A stretch of 64,000 nucleotides of DNA from Mesobacillus jeotgali (GCF_002874535.1 NZ_CP025025.1:1721526-1785525), one strand, 5' to 3'; positions 37,408-46,524 are shown, numbered from the stretch's first letter. The notes: generated from the sequence alone by a model not told the origin. Numbers and translations: made by a program.

Positions 37408-37899
37408 ATGTCGATTGTAGAAAAAGAAGTAGTTTCTCTGGTATTTTACAAGCCGGAATATAAAGTGCTGCTGTCAAATTACAATTTGTCTGAGGAGCAG
37501 CAAAGATATACAGCATTTCCGCTAGATGCACTGCAAAAATGCGAATCAGAATCAGACAGGCACCCAATTGTCATTTTATATGGTAATCAGCCTGCAGGTT
37601 TTTTTGTACTCCATGGTTGGGAAGGCGTAAAAGACTTTAGTGAAAATAAAGAAGCCATATTATTACGTGCTTACTCAATAAATGCAGAGTATCAGGGAAA
37701 AGGTATTGCATCGCAGTCTATTAAGCTATTGGGCGCCTTTGTTAAGAAGCATTTTCCAAATGTAAATGAAATCATATTGGCTGTAAATCATGCAAATATA
37801 GTTGCCCAATCCGTCTATAAGAAAGGCGGCTTCGTGGATAAGGGTATCCGTGCAATGGGAAGAGAAGGAGAAATGTGCATTTATCATCTGGATGTTTAA
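37408..37899 (+). CDS. GNAT family N-acetyltransferase
   Basis: 163 residues from the ATG behind AGGAGAGG. Motif A is seen in LRAYSINAEYQGKGIASQSIKLL, and NHANIVAQSVYKKGGFVDKG is the C-terminal motif B. It resembles spermidine/phosphinothricin-type GNATs in layout. The acceptor is unknown. Confidence 0.88.
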   Translation: MSIVEKEVVSLVFYKPEYKVLLSNYNLSEEQQRYTAFPLDALQKCESESDRHPIVILYGNQPAGFFVLHGWEGVKDFSENKEAILLRAYSINAEYQGKGIASQSIKLLGAFVKKHFPNVNEIILAVNHANIVAQSVYKKGGFVDKGIRAMGREGEMCIYHLDV

Positions 37900-37938
37900 T
37901 TTTTCAAGAAAAATGGCGGTTTTAAAAAAAGGGGGATT

Positions 37939-38409
37939 ATGAATATGCCTGAAGTTAAGCATTTTTCAGAAATGAAGTTGGTGGGGTTCCGGGTATTGTG
38001 TCCAGGGGACCAGTATATCGTCGAGATTCCGAGAGCTTCGAAGCGGTTGAGTGAACGAATAAATGAAATCATGAATGTAGTGAATCCAGCTATGCAGTAT
38101 GGAGCTTTTGTTGTCGAACATAATTCAAATGAGGAAGATGGGTATTGGGTTTGTGTTGAAGTATCAGAATTTGAGGGCATCCCCGATGACATGGTTGCCC
38201 TAACAATACCTGCTCAAATGTACGCTGTGCTAAGACACCAAGGTGCTAACGAGAAAATCAGGCAAACATATAACGAGCTGCATCAATGGATTGAAGTTAA
38301 CGGGTATCAGAGATTAACGGCTAAATGGCATTTAGAAGTCTTTTATGAATGGACTGATCCTGCCAATTTAGATGTGGAACTTATGGATACAGTAGCTTTT
38401 GAAGTATAA
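37939..38409 (+). CDS. GyrI-like / AraC effector-binding domain protein
   Basis: 156 residues without a DNA-binding part. VKHFSEMKLVGFRVLCPG at the start, YWVCVEVSEFEGIPDDMVALTIPAQMYAVLRHQG in the middle and WHLEVFYEWTDP at the end follow the Bacterial transcription activator effector-binding fold (GyrI, BmrR C-domain). Such stand-alone domains bind small hydrophobic molecules. A relative lies at 43.3 kb. GGGGG precedes the ATG. Confidence 0.8.
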   Translation: MNMPEVKHFSEMKLVGFRVLCPGDQYIVEIPRASKRLSERINEIMNVVNPAMQYGAFVVEHNSNEEDGYWVCVEVSEFEGIPDDMVALTIPAQMYAVLRHQGANEKIRQTYNELHQWIEVNGYQRLTAKWHLEVFYEWTDPANLDVELMDTVAFEV

Positions 38410-38489
38410 AGTTGGAAGAATTTGAAACTTTGTACCTCCCCCATTCGTAAAGATATATACATACTTAGAGAGCAGGGGGAGGATGCCTG

Positions 38490-38858
38490 ATGGTAGAAAC
38501 ACAAGGCGATTTTATGTTTACATTTGTACCTATTTTTATGGGAGCAATATTTATTTTAGTGTTTGGCATTATCATTTTTACGATTATTAAAAGTGTTGGG
38601 ACCTGGAGTAAGAATAACCAGTCCCCTCGCGTGAATGCAAATGCCATGGTCGTCACGAAAAGAACAAGTGTGCGCGGAGGTGGAGAAACCAGAGCGCGAA
38701 GCATCTATTATGTGACATTTGAATTGGACAGCGGTGATAGACTCGAACTTCAAGTTGATGGCCAGGAATATGGGCAGCTGGTTGAAGGGGATCATGGCGA
38801 CTTAAACTTTCAAGGAACGCGTTATTTGGGATTTACAAGACGTGCCAATAAGAGCTAG
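38490..38858 (+). CDS. DUF2500 domain membrane protein
   Basis: 122 residues: one N-terminal membrane helix (FVPIFMGAIFILVFGIIIFTII), then an OB-like extracytoplasmic or cytoplasmic part with VTKRTSVRGGGETRARSIYYVTFEL, the pattern of DUF2500. Function unknown. A clear terminator follows. Confidence 0.88.
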   Translation: MVETQGDFMFTFVPIFMGAIFILVFGIIIFTIIKSVGTWSKNNQSPRVNANAMVVTKRTSVRGGGETRARSIYYVTFELDSGDRLELQVDGQEYGQLVEGDHGDLNFQGTRYLGFTRRANKS

Positions 38859-38889
38859 AAGACCAAATCATTTTTGATTTGGTCTTTTG
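38859..38889 (+). terminator. Terminator between DUF2500 and CBO0543 genes
   Basis: AAGACCAAATCA and TGATTTGGTCTT stem followed by TTGCTTTT; the A-rich other side may serve the convergent gene too. Confidence 0.8.
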
Positions 38890-38892
38890 CTT

Positions 38893-39387
38893 TTATTTAC
38901 TATTCATCTCCTCATCCAGAGAATTTACGGAAAGGTCTTTATTATTTATGATCCGGATCATTCCGATAATCCCTCGGCATAATAAAAATTTCAAGACCAA
39001 ACTAAAGCCTGAGTGATACCATGTCCAGCCCTTTTTCCAGGTGATCAGCTTTGTTTTCCTGGCAGCAAATGTCTCAATCATTACCTGTGGAATGATAAAT
39101 GGAAAGAGTTTAAGAAATATACCTATTGGCTTACTATTGAGTGTCCACTGATTGTAATATAGTAACATCAATGGATAGTGCACATAGTCGAAGGGCAAGT
39201 GAATCTTGAAGTTTTTCTTGAATGGCCTGATTTCATATTTTAGATATCCTTTAGACACAAGGTAACGGTCTGCCCATGAATTCCCAATTATACTTACAAG
39301 ATATACGATGATCCAATCTTTGAAGGAACGTTTTACGATGGCAAAAGGTAATAAAAACAAGGCTGCAAAAGCGGAAGTGTATAACAT
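38893..39387 (-). CDS. CBO0543-family membrane protein
   Basis: 164 residues with about four hydrophobic segments and the motif set seen in the family: NSWADRYLVSKGYLKYEIRPF, VHYPLMLLYYNQWT and WHSGFSLVLKFL-like ending. No strong ribosome site is seen before the ATG, so the true start may differ. It is convergent with DUF2500. Confidence 0.7.
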   Translation of the reverse strand: MLYTSAFAALFLLPFAIVKRSFKDWIIVYLVSIIGNSWADRYLVSKGYLKYEIRPFKKNFKIHLPFDYVHYPLMLLYYNQWTLNSKPIGIFLKLFPFIIPQVMIETFAARKTKLITWKKGWTWYHSGFSLVLKFLLCRGIIGMIRIINNKDLSVNSLDEEMNSK

Positions 39388-39560
39388 GTTGCGGATATTT
39401 TATATTGTTTTGTACGCAAGAAATACCACCTCATCATTAAAATGCAACAATATGATTCCTTTATGTATCCTGACATGAAAGTTTATCTTTAAATGAAATT
39501 TAATCAAATACGGAGGTAAGGGGATAATACATATAAAAGATAAAAAAAGAAGGTGAGACC

Positions 39561-39881
39561 TTGCCTCGTAAGTCAGCAGCAAATCCAGAAGAAGATGATA
39601 TGAAAGAAGCAGAACCAATTCAAGATAATAAAATTGATGAAATAGAAAACTTAAATCGCTTGCTAGCAGCTGTTCTGGACTACCTTTCTGATGATGAAGT
39701 AGAAGTCATTGATATTGAATACTTGTTGGAGAATACCGAAGGATTGCGCGACTGGTGGAATCAGTATCGGGAGAGGAACAGAAAAAAGATTGAAGAGGAA
39801 ATAACACAGGCGCTTGGGGATCTTTCGATTGAAGAGCTGGAGAACTTGAGGGAGAAGATCAAAGGGAACGAAAAAGAATGA
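39561..39881 (+). CDS. Acidic helical protein, unknown
   Basis: 106 residues from a TTG behind GAAGGTGAG. Highly acidic with predicted helices (IENLNRLLAAVLDYL, IEYLLENTEGLRDWWNQYRERNRKKIEEEI, SIEELENLREKIKG). No membrane segment. I do not recognise it. It is followed by two CBO0543-type membrane protein frames, possibly in one transcript. Confidence 0.65.
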   Translation: MPRKSAANPEEDDMKEAEPIQDNKIDEIENLNRLLAAVLDYLSDDEVEVIDIEYLLENTEGLRDWWNQYRERNRKKIEEEITQALGDLSIEELENLREKIKGNEKE

Positions 39882-39893
39882 AGGGTTTTGCTT

Positions 39894-40370
39894 ATGATTG
39901 GACTACTATTATCGATTCTGATTTTTAACCTGATTGCTTTCAAGCTGAATAAAAGGTTGCTCCCAAGCCAGGTCGTGCAAATTTGGACATTCACGATTGC
40001 TTTCCAGATGCTTTTTGATTTCATTGTGGAATTCAAGTACCAAAGTTATTGGTACTTTTCACCGGGATTTGACTGGGTAGGCCTGATTCCCAGGACAGTT
40101 TTGATCCCACCAGTGAACATAATATTTTTGAATCTATATCCGTTTGAAAAGAAGGTATTAAATAAGATTTTATTCTTAGTCATCTTTGTTATTTTAATTT
40201 TAGTATATGAACTTATCGTCCTGCTGCCGGGTCCCTGGGGATATTTTCATTATGGGTGGTGGGAAATTTGGTATTCTGCCATCGTCGACCCTATCATTTT
40301 AATCTGTTTATTAGGTTTTTATAAATGGATTGATTGGCTTGATCGTAAACCAGTTATTTTTAAAGACTAA
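39894..40370 (+). CDS. CBO0543-family membrane protein
   Basis: 158 residues with five hydrophobic segments. LNKRLLPSQVVQIWTFTIAFQMLFD, FEFKYQSYWYF-like and GPWGYFHYGWWEIWYS are the family pattern. The ATG at 39894 has AAGGG eight to nine bases before it. The following frame is a second, broken copy of the same family. Confidence 0.75.
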   Translation: MIGLLLSILIFNLIAFKLNKRLLPSQVVQIWTFTIAFQMLFDFIVEFKYQSYWYFSPGFDWVGLIPRTVLIPPVNIIFLNLYPFEKKVLNKILFLVIFVILILVYELIVLLPGPWGYFHYGWWEIWYSAIVDPIILICLLGFYKWIDWLDRKPVIFKD

Positions 40371-40388
40371 GGGAAGGTGGTAAACAGA

Positions 40389-40829
40389 ATGTTTTGGGCA
40401 CCATATCTCGCTCTGGTCATTAACCTTCTAATTATCTGGTTTATGCCGAAGCGTCTCACAAACAGAGAAATATAAACTTCCTGGGCTGTAATTGCATTAA
40501 TCAACTTGAGTACAGATGTTACTTTGGATTTATATTTTAAGCTTTATGAACTGGGTGGTCCGGGAGTTCAGATTGGAGTGCATATTATAGAATTAACCCT
40601 TGGAGCGTCTTTTGGGATAATCTTTCTCAACTTCATGCCAAGAAAGATTAATGCATTTGCTTTATATATGGTAGCCTGGTTAGTTATTACAATCCTTTTT
40701 GAGCTGCTAATGGTCAAAGTGGGATTTATTCAGTATACAGGCTGGGTATGGTGGTATTCCGTTTCTTATTACATAGCGGCTTTCTTTTTTGTTAGGTGGC
40801 ATTTATATTTTATAAGAAAAGAAATTTGA
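40389..40829 (+). pseudogene. CBO0543-family membrane protein gene with early TAA
   Basis: From ATG 40389 (behind GGAAGGTGG) the frame reads MFWAPYLALVINLLIIWFMP then KRLTNREI and stops at TAA (40473-40475); it then continues open, TSWAVIALINLSTDVTLDLYF to IRKEI at 40826. The neighbour and family have REIY-type sequence at this point, so TAT to TAA is a likely single change. A TTG restart at 40506 would lose the first membrane helix. Confidence 0.7.
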
Positions 40830-40877
40830 ACCGTATGGATTAAGTTGAAAGCTATAATCTATGCGGTTTTTTATTTT
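40829..40877 (+). terminator. Terminator after the CBO0543 pseudogene
   Basis: AACCGTATGGATTA and TAATCTATGCGGTT pair (with two G-U), followed by TTTTATTTTAT. Confidence 0.75.
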
Positions 40878-40963
40878 ATAAAGCTGTTTAAATGGAAAAT
40901 AATTGTTAACAAGGAAGGTGAAAAGAGAGAAATATAGAATCTTAAATAGTGAGGTGAAATGTA

Positions 40964-41383
40964 GTGGAAAATCAATTAATCCGAGTGGGTACGATTTACA
41001 TTCCTGTTAAGGATCCGGTTAGTTCAGCAGAATGGTATAAGGAAAAACTGGGTGCCAAATTAAATTACCTGGATGATGAAAAAGCTATTTTAGATTTGGC
41101 TGATATTAGTATGTTTTTGGTTAAGGCAGTGGGACAGAGCTCGAACTTTTTTGATGTAAACGGGACGGAACGGTTCGTTCTTACATATGAGGTCGATGGT
41201 TTGGAGGTACTTACTTCGATTCACTCAGATTTTAAAGAACGAGGAATTGAAGTCGGTGAGATTGAGAACAGGGGTCACGCAGGCAGGAATTTTGTGTTTT
41301 ACGATCTGGACGGAAATAAATTCGATGTCTGGAGTGAGTTGAGCCGGGAATTTAAGATGAGGTTTGAAAGGGAGGAAGTATGA
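40964..41383 (+). CDS. VOC (glyoxalase/bleomycin) family protein
   Basis: 139 residues from a GTG behind GAGGTG. VGTIYIPVKDPVSSAEWYKEKLG, ILDLADISMFLVKA and FVFYDLDGNKFDVWSE follow the VOC repeat, with His/Glu positions for a metal incomplete. Function unknown. It overlaps the next gene by four bases (ATGA), so the pair is coupled. Confidence 0.85.
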   Translation: MENQLIRVGTIYIPVKDPVSSAEWYKEKLGAKLNYLDDEKAILDLADISMFLVKAVGQSSNFFDVNGTERFVLTYEVDGLEVLTSIHSDFKERGIEVGEIENRGHAGRNFVFYDLDGNKFDVWSELSREFKMRFEREEV

Positions 41384-41940
41384 AGTTTGTTTTAATATTT
41401 GGCCCACAGGCTGTCGGTAAAATGACGGTAGGGCATGAACTAGAAAAAATCACAGAATTGAAGCTTTTCCATAACCATATGACGATTGAATTAGTGAATC
41501 CTTTCTTTGATTACGGGACTAGGGAGGGGAAGCGGTTAGTCGGACTCTTCCGTCAGGAAATATTTGAGGCGATGGCGAAAAGCGATCAGTATGGCTTGAT
41601 TTTCACCTATGTCTGGGCGTTCGATATGAAGGAAGACTGGGAGTATGTGGATAAAGTATGCCAGATTTTTGAGTCAGAGGGTGAAACGGTGTATTTTGTT
41701 GAATTGGAGGCAGACTTGGACGAAAGACTAGAGCGCAACAAAAGCCCTCATCGACTCCAACACAAGCCAACCAAGCGGAACCTGCAAAGGTCGGAGCGGG
41801 ACCTGGTGGAGTCGATGGACCAATACCGTTTGAACTCGAATGCTGGTGAGATAGAAAGAGAGAACTATATCCGACTAAATAACACAAATTTAAACGCATC
41901 AGAAGTTGCCCAGCATATTAAGGCATATTTTGATTTGTGA
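41380..41940 (+). CDS. P-loop kinase-like protein
   Basis: 186 residues. Walker A FGPQAVGKMT near the N-terminus, then LKLFHNHMTIELVNPFFDYG, and a lid-like basic region RLERNKSPHRLQHKPTKRN. It resembles shikimate/gluconate kinase-type small nucleotide-binding proteins; the substrate is unknown. It is the second gene of a run from 40.96 to 43.74 kb with overlaps or very short gaps. Confidence 0.8.
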   Translation: MKFVLIFGPQAVGKMTVGHELEKITELKLFHNHMTIELVNPFFDYGTREGKRLVGLFRQEIFEAMAKSDQYGLIFTYVWAFDMKEDWEYVDKVCQIFESEGETVYFVELEADLDERLERNKSPHRLQHKPTKRNLQRSERDLVESMDQYRLNSNAGEIERENYIRLNNTNLNASEVAQHIKAYFDL

Positions 41941-41960
41941 TTGAAAGGGGATACGAAGAT

Positions 41961-42542
41961 TTGGATTCTATTAAACAATTAGAACAGGAAATGGAAAGCA
42001 AAGAGAAAGAGTTAGTGAGTTTGAAGCATGAGCTTGCGGCGTTAAGAAAACAGCTTCCTTTATTTACAGTAGAAGATTATACCTTAACTAGTACAGAAGG
42101 CGAAAAGCTTCTATTGAGTGAGCTTTTTGGAGATAAAAGTGAATTGATCGTCATTCATAATATGGGGAAATCCTGCTCTTACTGTACTCTATGGGCTGAT
42201 GGGTTCAGCGGTTTTACCAAACACCTTGAGAACAAGGCAGCTTTTGTCTTAACCAGTCCGGACGATTACCAAACGCTATCCGACTTTTCAAATGAACGCG
42301 GCTGGGCGTTCAAAAGCGTTTCAACGAAAGGGACAACTTTTAAAGAAGATCTTGGATTTAAAAGTAAAGAAGGATTTTGGCCTGGAGTTTCTATTCTGTT
42401 AAAAGAAGAGGATGGAACCATCAAGCATTACACAAAAGCCGCCTTCGGTCCAGGGGACGACTACTGCAGCATCTGGTCCCTGTTTGAATTGTTGCCGGAA
42501 GGAAGCGGAAGTTGGGGACCTAAACATAAATATGAGGAATAG
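41961..42542 (+). CDS. DUF899 thioredoxin-like protein
   Basis: 193 residues. After a coiled N-terminal helix (EQEMESKEKELVSLKHELAALRKQL) a thioredoxin-like part follows: LIVIHNMGKSCSYCTLWADGFSG, with a CSYC motif, and FGPGDDYCSIWSLFELL. That is the DUF899 pattern. I prefer the TTG at 41961 (behind GAAAGGGG) to a GTG at 41937 with no ribosome site. The end overlaps the next gene by 11 bases. Confidence 0.82.
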   Translation: MDSIKQLEQEMESKEKELVSLKHELAALRKQLPLFTVEDYTLTSTEGEKLLLSELFGDKSELIVIHNMGKSCSYCTLWADGFSGFTKHLENKAAFVLTSPDDYQTLSDFSNERGWAFKSVSTKGTTFKEDLGFKSKEGFWPGVSILLKEEDGTIKHYTKAAFGPGDDYCSIWSLFELLPEGSGSWGPKHKYEE

Positions 42543-43293
42543 TAACGTTTTCTTTAAGGATGTTCTTGGTGAGATCAAAAAGATTGAAAAAATCCCTGAA
42601 CAAGGCTGCACTTCGGAAGTTAGCATGATTGTCACCGGAGACGGTACTTACATCCTGAAAAGTGTTTTTAAGGAAAAATATCGAGAGTGGCTAAAGCTGG
42701 AGGCGGAGGTTCTTGAAAGTTTGTCTTTTCAGAGACCAATACCAGTTCCCTGGTTTTATGGATTCACTGAAGAGGAGCATGCAAGCCATTTGCTGATGTC
42801 GTTTGAGGAAGGAATTACGTTGACTGCTGCATTAAGAAATGCAGGGACGAATCAGGAGAAACGGAGATTAATCCGAAGTTTTGGCCAGTTTATTTTTCAG
42901 CTTCACAATCAAGAGCCTGTCTTTAAAACAGATTCTGACTGGCTTGAAACTCAGCTGAAAAGGGCTCGCAAATACGCTGAATCAGGTCAAGCAGATGGCA
43001 GCTTAGAGTTATTGGAACAGTTGATAGCGAATAAACCCGAGCATGTAAAACAAACGATGATCCATGGTGATTGCACAACAGATAATGTGCTGGTGATCTA
43101 TGGGGAAGTCCGTATGTTCATCGATGTAGCTGGAATGACACGTGGCGATCCTCGTTATGATGAGGCATTGGCCATCCGAAAGTTCAGACACAATCCGGAA
43201 TTGGTGTCTGCTTTTTATGAAGGATATACTCGTCACAGGGTTACGGATGATGAATTCCGTTATTTTGAAAAAGGTTTATATGAATTTTTTTAG
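42532..43293 (+). CDS. APH-family phosphotransferase
   Basis: 253 residues from the ATG at 42532. LLMSFEEGITLTAAL is the hinge, MIHGDCTTDNVLV the catalytic HGD loop and RMFIDVAGMTRGDPRYDEA the metal-binding motif. It is shorter than the relative at 28.7 kb and keeps the standard HGD. The substrate is unknown. Frames extending further upstream run inside the DUF899 gene and are not real. Confidence 0.87.
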   Translation: MRNSNVFFKDVLGEIKKIEKIPEQGCTSEVSMIVTGDGTYILKSVFKEKYREWLKLEAEVLESLSFQRPIPVPWFYGFTEEEHASHLLMSFEEGITLTAALRNAGTNQEKRRLIRSFGQFIFQLHNQEPVFKTDSDWLETQLKRARKYAESGQADGSLELLEQLIANKPEHVKQTMIHGDCTTDNVLVIYGEVRMFIDVAGMTRGDPRYDEALAIRKFRHNPELVSAFYEGYTRHRVTDDEFRYFEKGLYEFF

Positions 43294-43303
43294 GAGGCTT
43301 AAA

Positions 43304-43741
43304 ATGTGCCAGGTTGTGAATAAAGAATTTAAAGTAATTGTTGAGAAACATACAGGGCTATTTAAAGATTATGCTGAATTAATCCCCAAGGCAGCACAAC
43401 AATTTTTACAGAGGGCGGCGAATCTTGCTGGGACGGAAGTTACAGTGTACGAACCTAAAGCAAGTGAGAGCCATGTTGAGGGGACTTTTTATGTAGGGTT
43501 ATTGGTTAATGATGAGTTGGATACCTTACCAGATGGGGCGGAAGTTCTCGAGATTCAGCATACATACGGAATGATCAGAGGAAAAGGGACAGAGATGGGT
43601 AACTTATATTCAACGCTTGATCAATGGATTGATGAACAAGGCTATGCAAGGGATACTTTGGAGAATTTTATTTTAGAAACCTACCATCCAGAGGAAAATG
43701 GAGTGGAGGAAGTAGAAATATATATTCCTATTAAAGCTTAA
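43304..43741 (+). CDS. GyrI-like effector-binding domain protein
   Basis: 145 residues from the ATG behind TAGGAGG. FKVIVEKHTGLFKDYAELIPK, FYVGLLVNDELDTLPDGAEVLEIQHTYGMIRGKGTEMGNLYSTLDQWI and ILETYHPEENGVEEVEIYIPI follow the GyrI-like fold. It is a stand-alone ligand-binding domain, like the one at 37.9 kb. It ends at a short hairpin. Confidence 0.82.
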   Translation: MCQVVNKEFKVIVEKHTGLFKDYAELIPKAAQQFLQRAANLAGTEVTVYEPKASESHVEGTFYVGLLVNDELDTLPDGAEVLEIQHTYGMIRGKGTEMGNLYSTLDQWIDEQGYARDTLENFILETYHPEENGVEEVEIYIPIKA

Positions 43742-43765
43742 GGCAACGTTTTTTCGTTGTCTTTT
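43742..43765 (+). terminator. Terminator of the 40.96-43.74 kb run
   Basis: GGCAACG, a TTTTTT loop, CGTTGTC, then TTTTG; small but well placed. Confidence 0.65.
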
Positions 43766-43824
43766 GTATTGGTTTTGGTAATATATTAAAGATTTGTCTT
43801 TCTTTAGAAAGTAGAGGGGATAGG

Positions 43825-44565
43825 ATGGAGTTCAGAGGTGCTTCTGTTTATGACGAAGGGGAATTTTACAATAATTATACGAAGCGGAGAAAGCGGCCGG
43901 AAAGTCCAAACAACATTATTGAAAAGCCGATTTTGCTAAAGATGATTGGGAATGTGGTTGGTAAAAGGATTTTGGATTTAGGATGCGGTGATGCGGAAAT
44001 CGGGGTTGAGCTTTTACAACAATGGGGAGCTTCTTATCTTGGGCTGGAAGGCTCGAAAAATATGACTCTAGCTGCAGCGGAAAACCTTCAAGGAACTACT
44101 GGCCAGGTAATACACTCTTCAATGGAAGAATGGCAGCCGCAGCCAGAACAATACGATCTAGTCCTTTCTCGTTTTGCCCTCCATTATTTAGCGGACTTAG
44201 CGGGCGTTTTCACAAAGGTTCATGACTCACTGGTGCCTGGCGGGAAGTTTATATTCAGCGTTCAGCACCCGGTACTCACCTCCTCCACTAAAAGTGCAGA
44301 AGGGTCGGGCAGGAGAACGGATTGGGTTGTAGATGATTATTTTAGCCAGGGCGAACGGGCCGAGCCATGGATTGGAAAAAAGGTAATCAAATACCATCGG
44401 ACAATTGAAGAATACTTCCAACTCATGCTGCAAGCCGGCTTTGCGGTGGATGATCTTAGAGAAGGCACACCAAGAGCGGAAAACTTCTCCAGCAAGGAAG
44501 AGTACGAACGGCGAAGGAGAATTCCGCTGGTTTTGATGATTTCGGGTACGAAGCGGGGAGGATAA
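43825..44565 (+). CDS. Class I SAM-dependent methyltransferase
   Basis: 246 residues. ILDLGCGDAEIGVELLQQWGA is motif I, YLGLEGSKNMT motif II and YDLVLSRFALHYLADL motif IV. The N-terminus (EFYNNYTKRRKRPESPNNIIEKP) is usual for small-molecule methyltransferases. GAGGGGATAGG precedes the ATG. A GNAT gene starts seven bases after its stop. Confidence 0.9.
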   Translation: MEFRGASVYDEGEFYNNYTKRRKRPESPNNIIEKPILLKMIGNVVGKRILDLGCGDAEIGVELLQQWGASYLGLEGSKNMTLAAAENLQGTTGQVIHSSMEEWQPQPEQYDLVLSRFALHYLADLAGVFTKVHDSLVPGGKFIFSVQHPVLTSSTKSAEGSGRRTDWVVDDYFSQGERAEPWIGKKVIKYHRTIEEYFQLMLQAGFAVDDLREGTPRAENFSSKEEYERRRRIPLVLMISGTKRGG

Positions 44566-44572
44566 CAGCCAG

Positions 44573-45055
44573 ATGGAAATTCGACCAGCTAAGCAAGAGG
44601 ATGTTAAGGAGATTTTGTCTATATTGAATGCCGCGTCATTAGCTTTACTTGATAAAGGGATTAATCAATGGACATTCCCCTGGGATACTCAAGGGCTGGT
44701 GGAGCAGCTTGAGTTTTTACATGTAGGAACAGTGTCTGGGAATGTTATTGCTACATTCGGAATTAAAGATTTGAATGATTGGCATGTAGGAAAAAGCGGA
44801 AAGTATCTTTATCAAATAGCCATCCATCCGGAGCTTCAGGGCAAGGGATATGGTTCTGAGATTACATCCTGGGCATGCCAATATGCCCGAAGATTAGGAG
44901 AAGAACTGTATCTTGATTGCTGGGCAGGAAATAAGAAATTAAAAGACTTTTACAGTGGAAATGGCTTCGAATATGTAGGCGATTTTCCTGAAGAGGATTA
45001 TCACATAAGCGTTTTTAAATGTAGGCAGGAGGGGCAATATGGAAGCTATTTTTAA
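44573..45055 (+). CDS. GNAT family N-acetyltransferase
   Basis: 160 residues. MEIRPAKQEDVKEILSIL, motif A YQIAIHPELQGKGYGSEITSWAC and FYSGNGFEYVGDFPEEDY at the end. GGGAGGATAAC lies before the ATG. It overlaps the peptidase gene by 17 bases, so methyltransferase, GNAT and peptidase form one run. Confidence 0.9.
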   Translation: MEIRPAKQEDVKEILSILNAASLALLDKGINQWTFPWDTQGLVEQLEFLHVGTVSGNVIATFGIKDLNDWHVGKSGKYLYQIAIHPELQGKGYGSEITSWACQYARRLGEELYLDCWAGNKKLKDFYSGNGFEYVGDFPEEDYHISVFKCRQEGQYGSYF

Positions 45056-46280
45056 GGAAATTGTCCATATTATGCACCATGATTACGCAGGATGGAAGGA
45101 TAAGCAAGGCTGGGACCGACCGGAATATTTTCTAGGTCAATTGGAAGACGATAACTTTGCCAGTGTTGTAAAAGAGTATTTACGTGATTTTAATGACAAG
45201 CACATTTATTTTTATGATCCGAACTCCGAGAAGGAATCCTCACAAGATAGAGGCTTTAAGGTGAGAAGGTATGAGGACAAGCTTTATGTCACCGAGGTTG
45301 GCTCTGAAGGGCGTCTTGAAAAAGGAACTGCTTTTACAGCAATTGGTGGATGGTCCGTTCCGGAGCTAAGGGAGCGTCATGCGAGGCTTTTGAATGAGAG
45401 CCATGCCGAACGGGAGAACTGGGCGCAGATTCTTGCACAGTATGAGTATGGTGAAACGGATGATGGTCAGGAGGTTCGGTTTCGTTTTTATCCAAAAAGT
45501 GACTATCAGCCAGTATATTCCGTAGAGGTGTTGAATGATAAGACACTGTTAATGACGATGACCGACTTTGCGGATCCGGATGCGATTATTCGGATGGTTG
45601 ATGAGCATAAAGAACTCCTTGAGTCTATGGAAAACTGGATTATTGATGTGAGAGTGAATTATGGCGGAGGTGACGCAAGTTATTTTAACCTTTTGCCGTA
45701 TTTGATGCCGGAAGAAGGAGTGGATTTGGCAGATCCAGAGGAAAAAATGTTCTTTAATTGCACTGAAGCTAATTCGCAGAGACAGCTTGAAGGCATAAAA
45801 GAGCAGATGAAAGGGATTCAAGACGACCAGGCTAAAGTCTTTGTGAGAGCATGGCAGCGAGAGTGGGACCGAAACAGAGGTAAAGGTTTTGTTGAATTCG
45901 ATTTTAGTGAATTTTTTCCTGATACTTTTGTAAAAGGGAAGTCTGAGCCAAAATCCATTATTGTGATGACGGATGTTTTTTGTGGCAGTGCCGGGGACTC
46001 GTTTGTTGAAGCTTGCAAGAAATCTAGTAAGATTACCGTGATTGGTAGACCAACGGCAGGGTTGAACGATTATGCCAACCTGGCGATCCAGCGTTGGGAT
46101 GAGGGCTATGAATTGTGGTACCCAACCTCTCGTTTGTCCAGGATTGATCATGGACGTGGCATGACAGGAGTGGGGATTGAACCTCACATCTATATACCCT
46201 GGTCTCCACTGCATTGGAAAGAGGATGTGGATCTTGCTACAGCATTGAAGCTGGTAGACTCTAACTTACCTACATATTAA
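45039..46280 (+). CDS. S41 family (tail-specific) peptidase-like protein
   Basis: 413 residues. The core of C-terminal processing peptidases is seen: WIIDVRVNYGGGDASYFNLL, then SIIVMTDVFCGSAGDSFVEACKK with the likely nucleophile Ser in CGSAGDS, and VIGRPTAGLNDY. There is no signal peptide or PDZ domain, so it would act in the cytoplasm. GGAGGGGC precedes the ATG. Confidence 0.83.
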   Translation: MEAIFKEIVHIMHHDYAGWKDKQGWDRPEYFLGQLEDDNFASVVKEYLRDFNDKHIYFYDPNSEKESSQDRGFKVRRYEDKLYVTEVGSEGRLEKGTAFTAIGGWSVPELRERHARLLNESHAERENWAQILAQYEYGETDDGQEVRFRFYPKSDYQPVYSVEVLNDKTLLMTMTDFADPDAIIRMVDEHKELLESMENWIIDVRVNYGGGDASYFNLLPYLMPEEGVDLADPEEKMFFNCTEANSQRQLEGIKEQMKGIQDDQAKVFVRAWQREWDRNRGKGFVEFDFSEFFPDTFVKGKSEPKSIIVMTDVFCGSAGDSFVEACKKSSKITVIGRPTAGLNDYANLAIQRWDEGYELWYPTSRLSRIDHGRGMTGVGIEPHIYIPWSPLHWKEDVDLATALKLVDSNLPTY

Positions 46281-46283
46281 TAG

Positions 46284-46322
46284 AAAATACGGTAAAAAGT
46301 TTACAAAATAGCCGTATTTCTT
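46284..46322 (+). terminator. Terminator after the S41 peptidase gene
   Basis: AAATACGG and CCGTATTT stem with TTCTTTT after it. Confidence 0.65.
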
Positions 46323-46391
46323 TTAATCCATCTTTACAATACTGTGTTAAAGTATAAATGTAAGGGAACTCACAATTAAGGAGTGTTGGCG

Positions 46392-46451
46392 ATGGTTAAA
46401 AAAGTCATCATTAATTTCTTATTGGTATGTGCCCACTTCTATCTGCTTTAA
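46392..46451 (+). CDS. Possible 19-residue hydrophobic peptide
   Basis: AAGGAGTG precedes an ATG; the frame reads MVKKVIINFLLVCAHFYLL and stops. It looks like a tiny membrane peptide or the remains of a signal sequence. Two hairpins follow within 130 bases, the last one a strong terminator. Evidence is limited to the ribosome site and terminator. Confidence 0.3.
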   Translation: MVKKVIINFLLVCAHFYLL

Positions 46452-46524
46452 CAAAAGTTAAAAAAGTCTTAACATAATGAGGCAATGAACTTTATTTTAG
46501 TCTTTTAAAATAAATACTAGGCAG

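Noticed and set aside
45549-46214. 221-codon minus-strand frame opposite the S41 peptidase gene.
   Set aside because: It is the reverse of a conserved coding sequence; its product is basic, His/Phe-rich and unlike any family.
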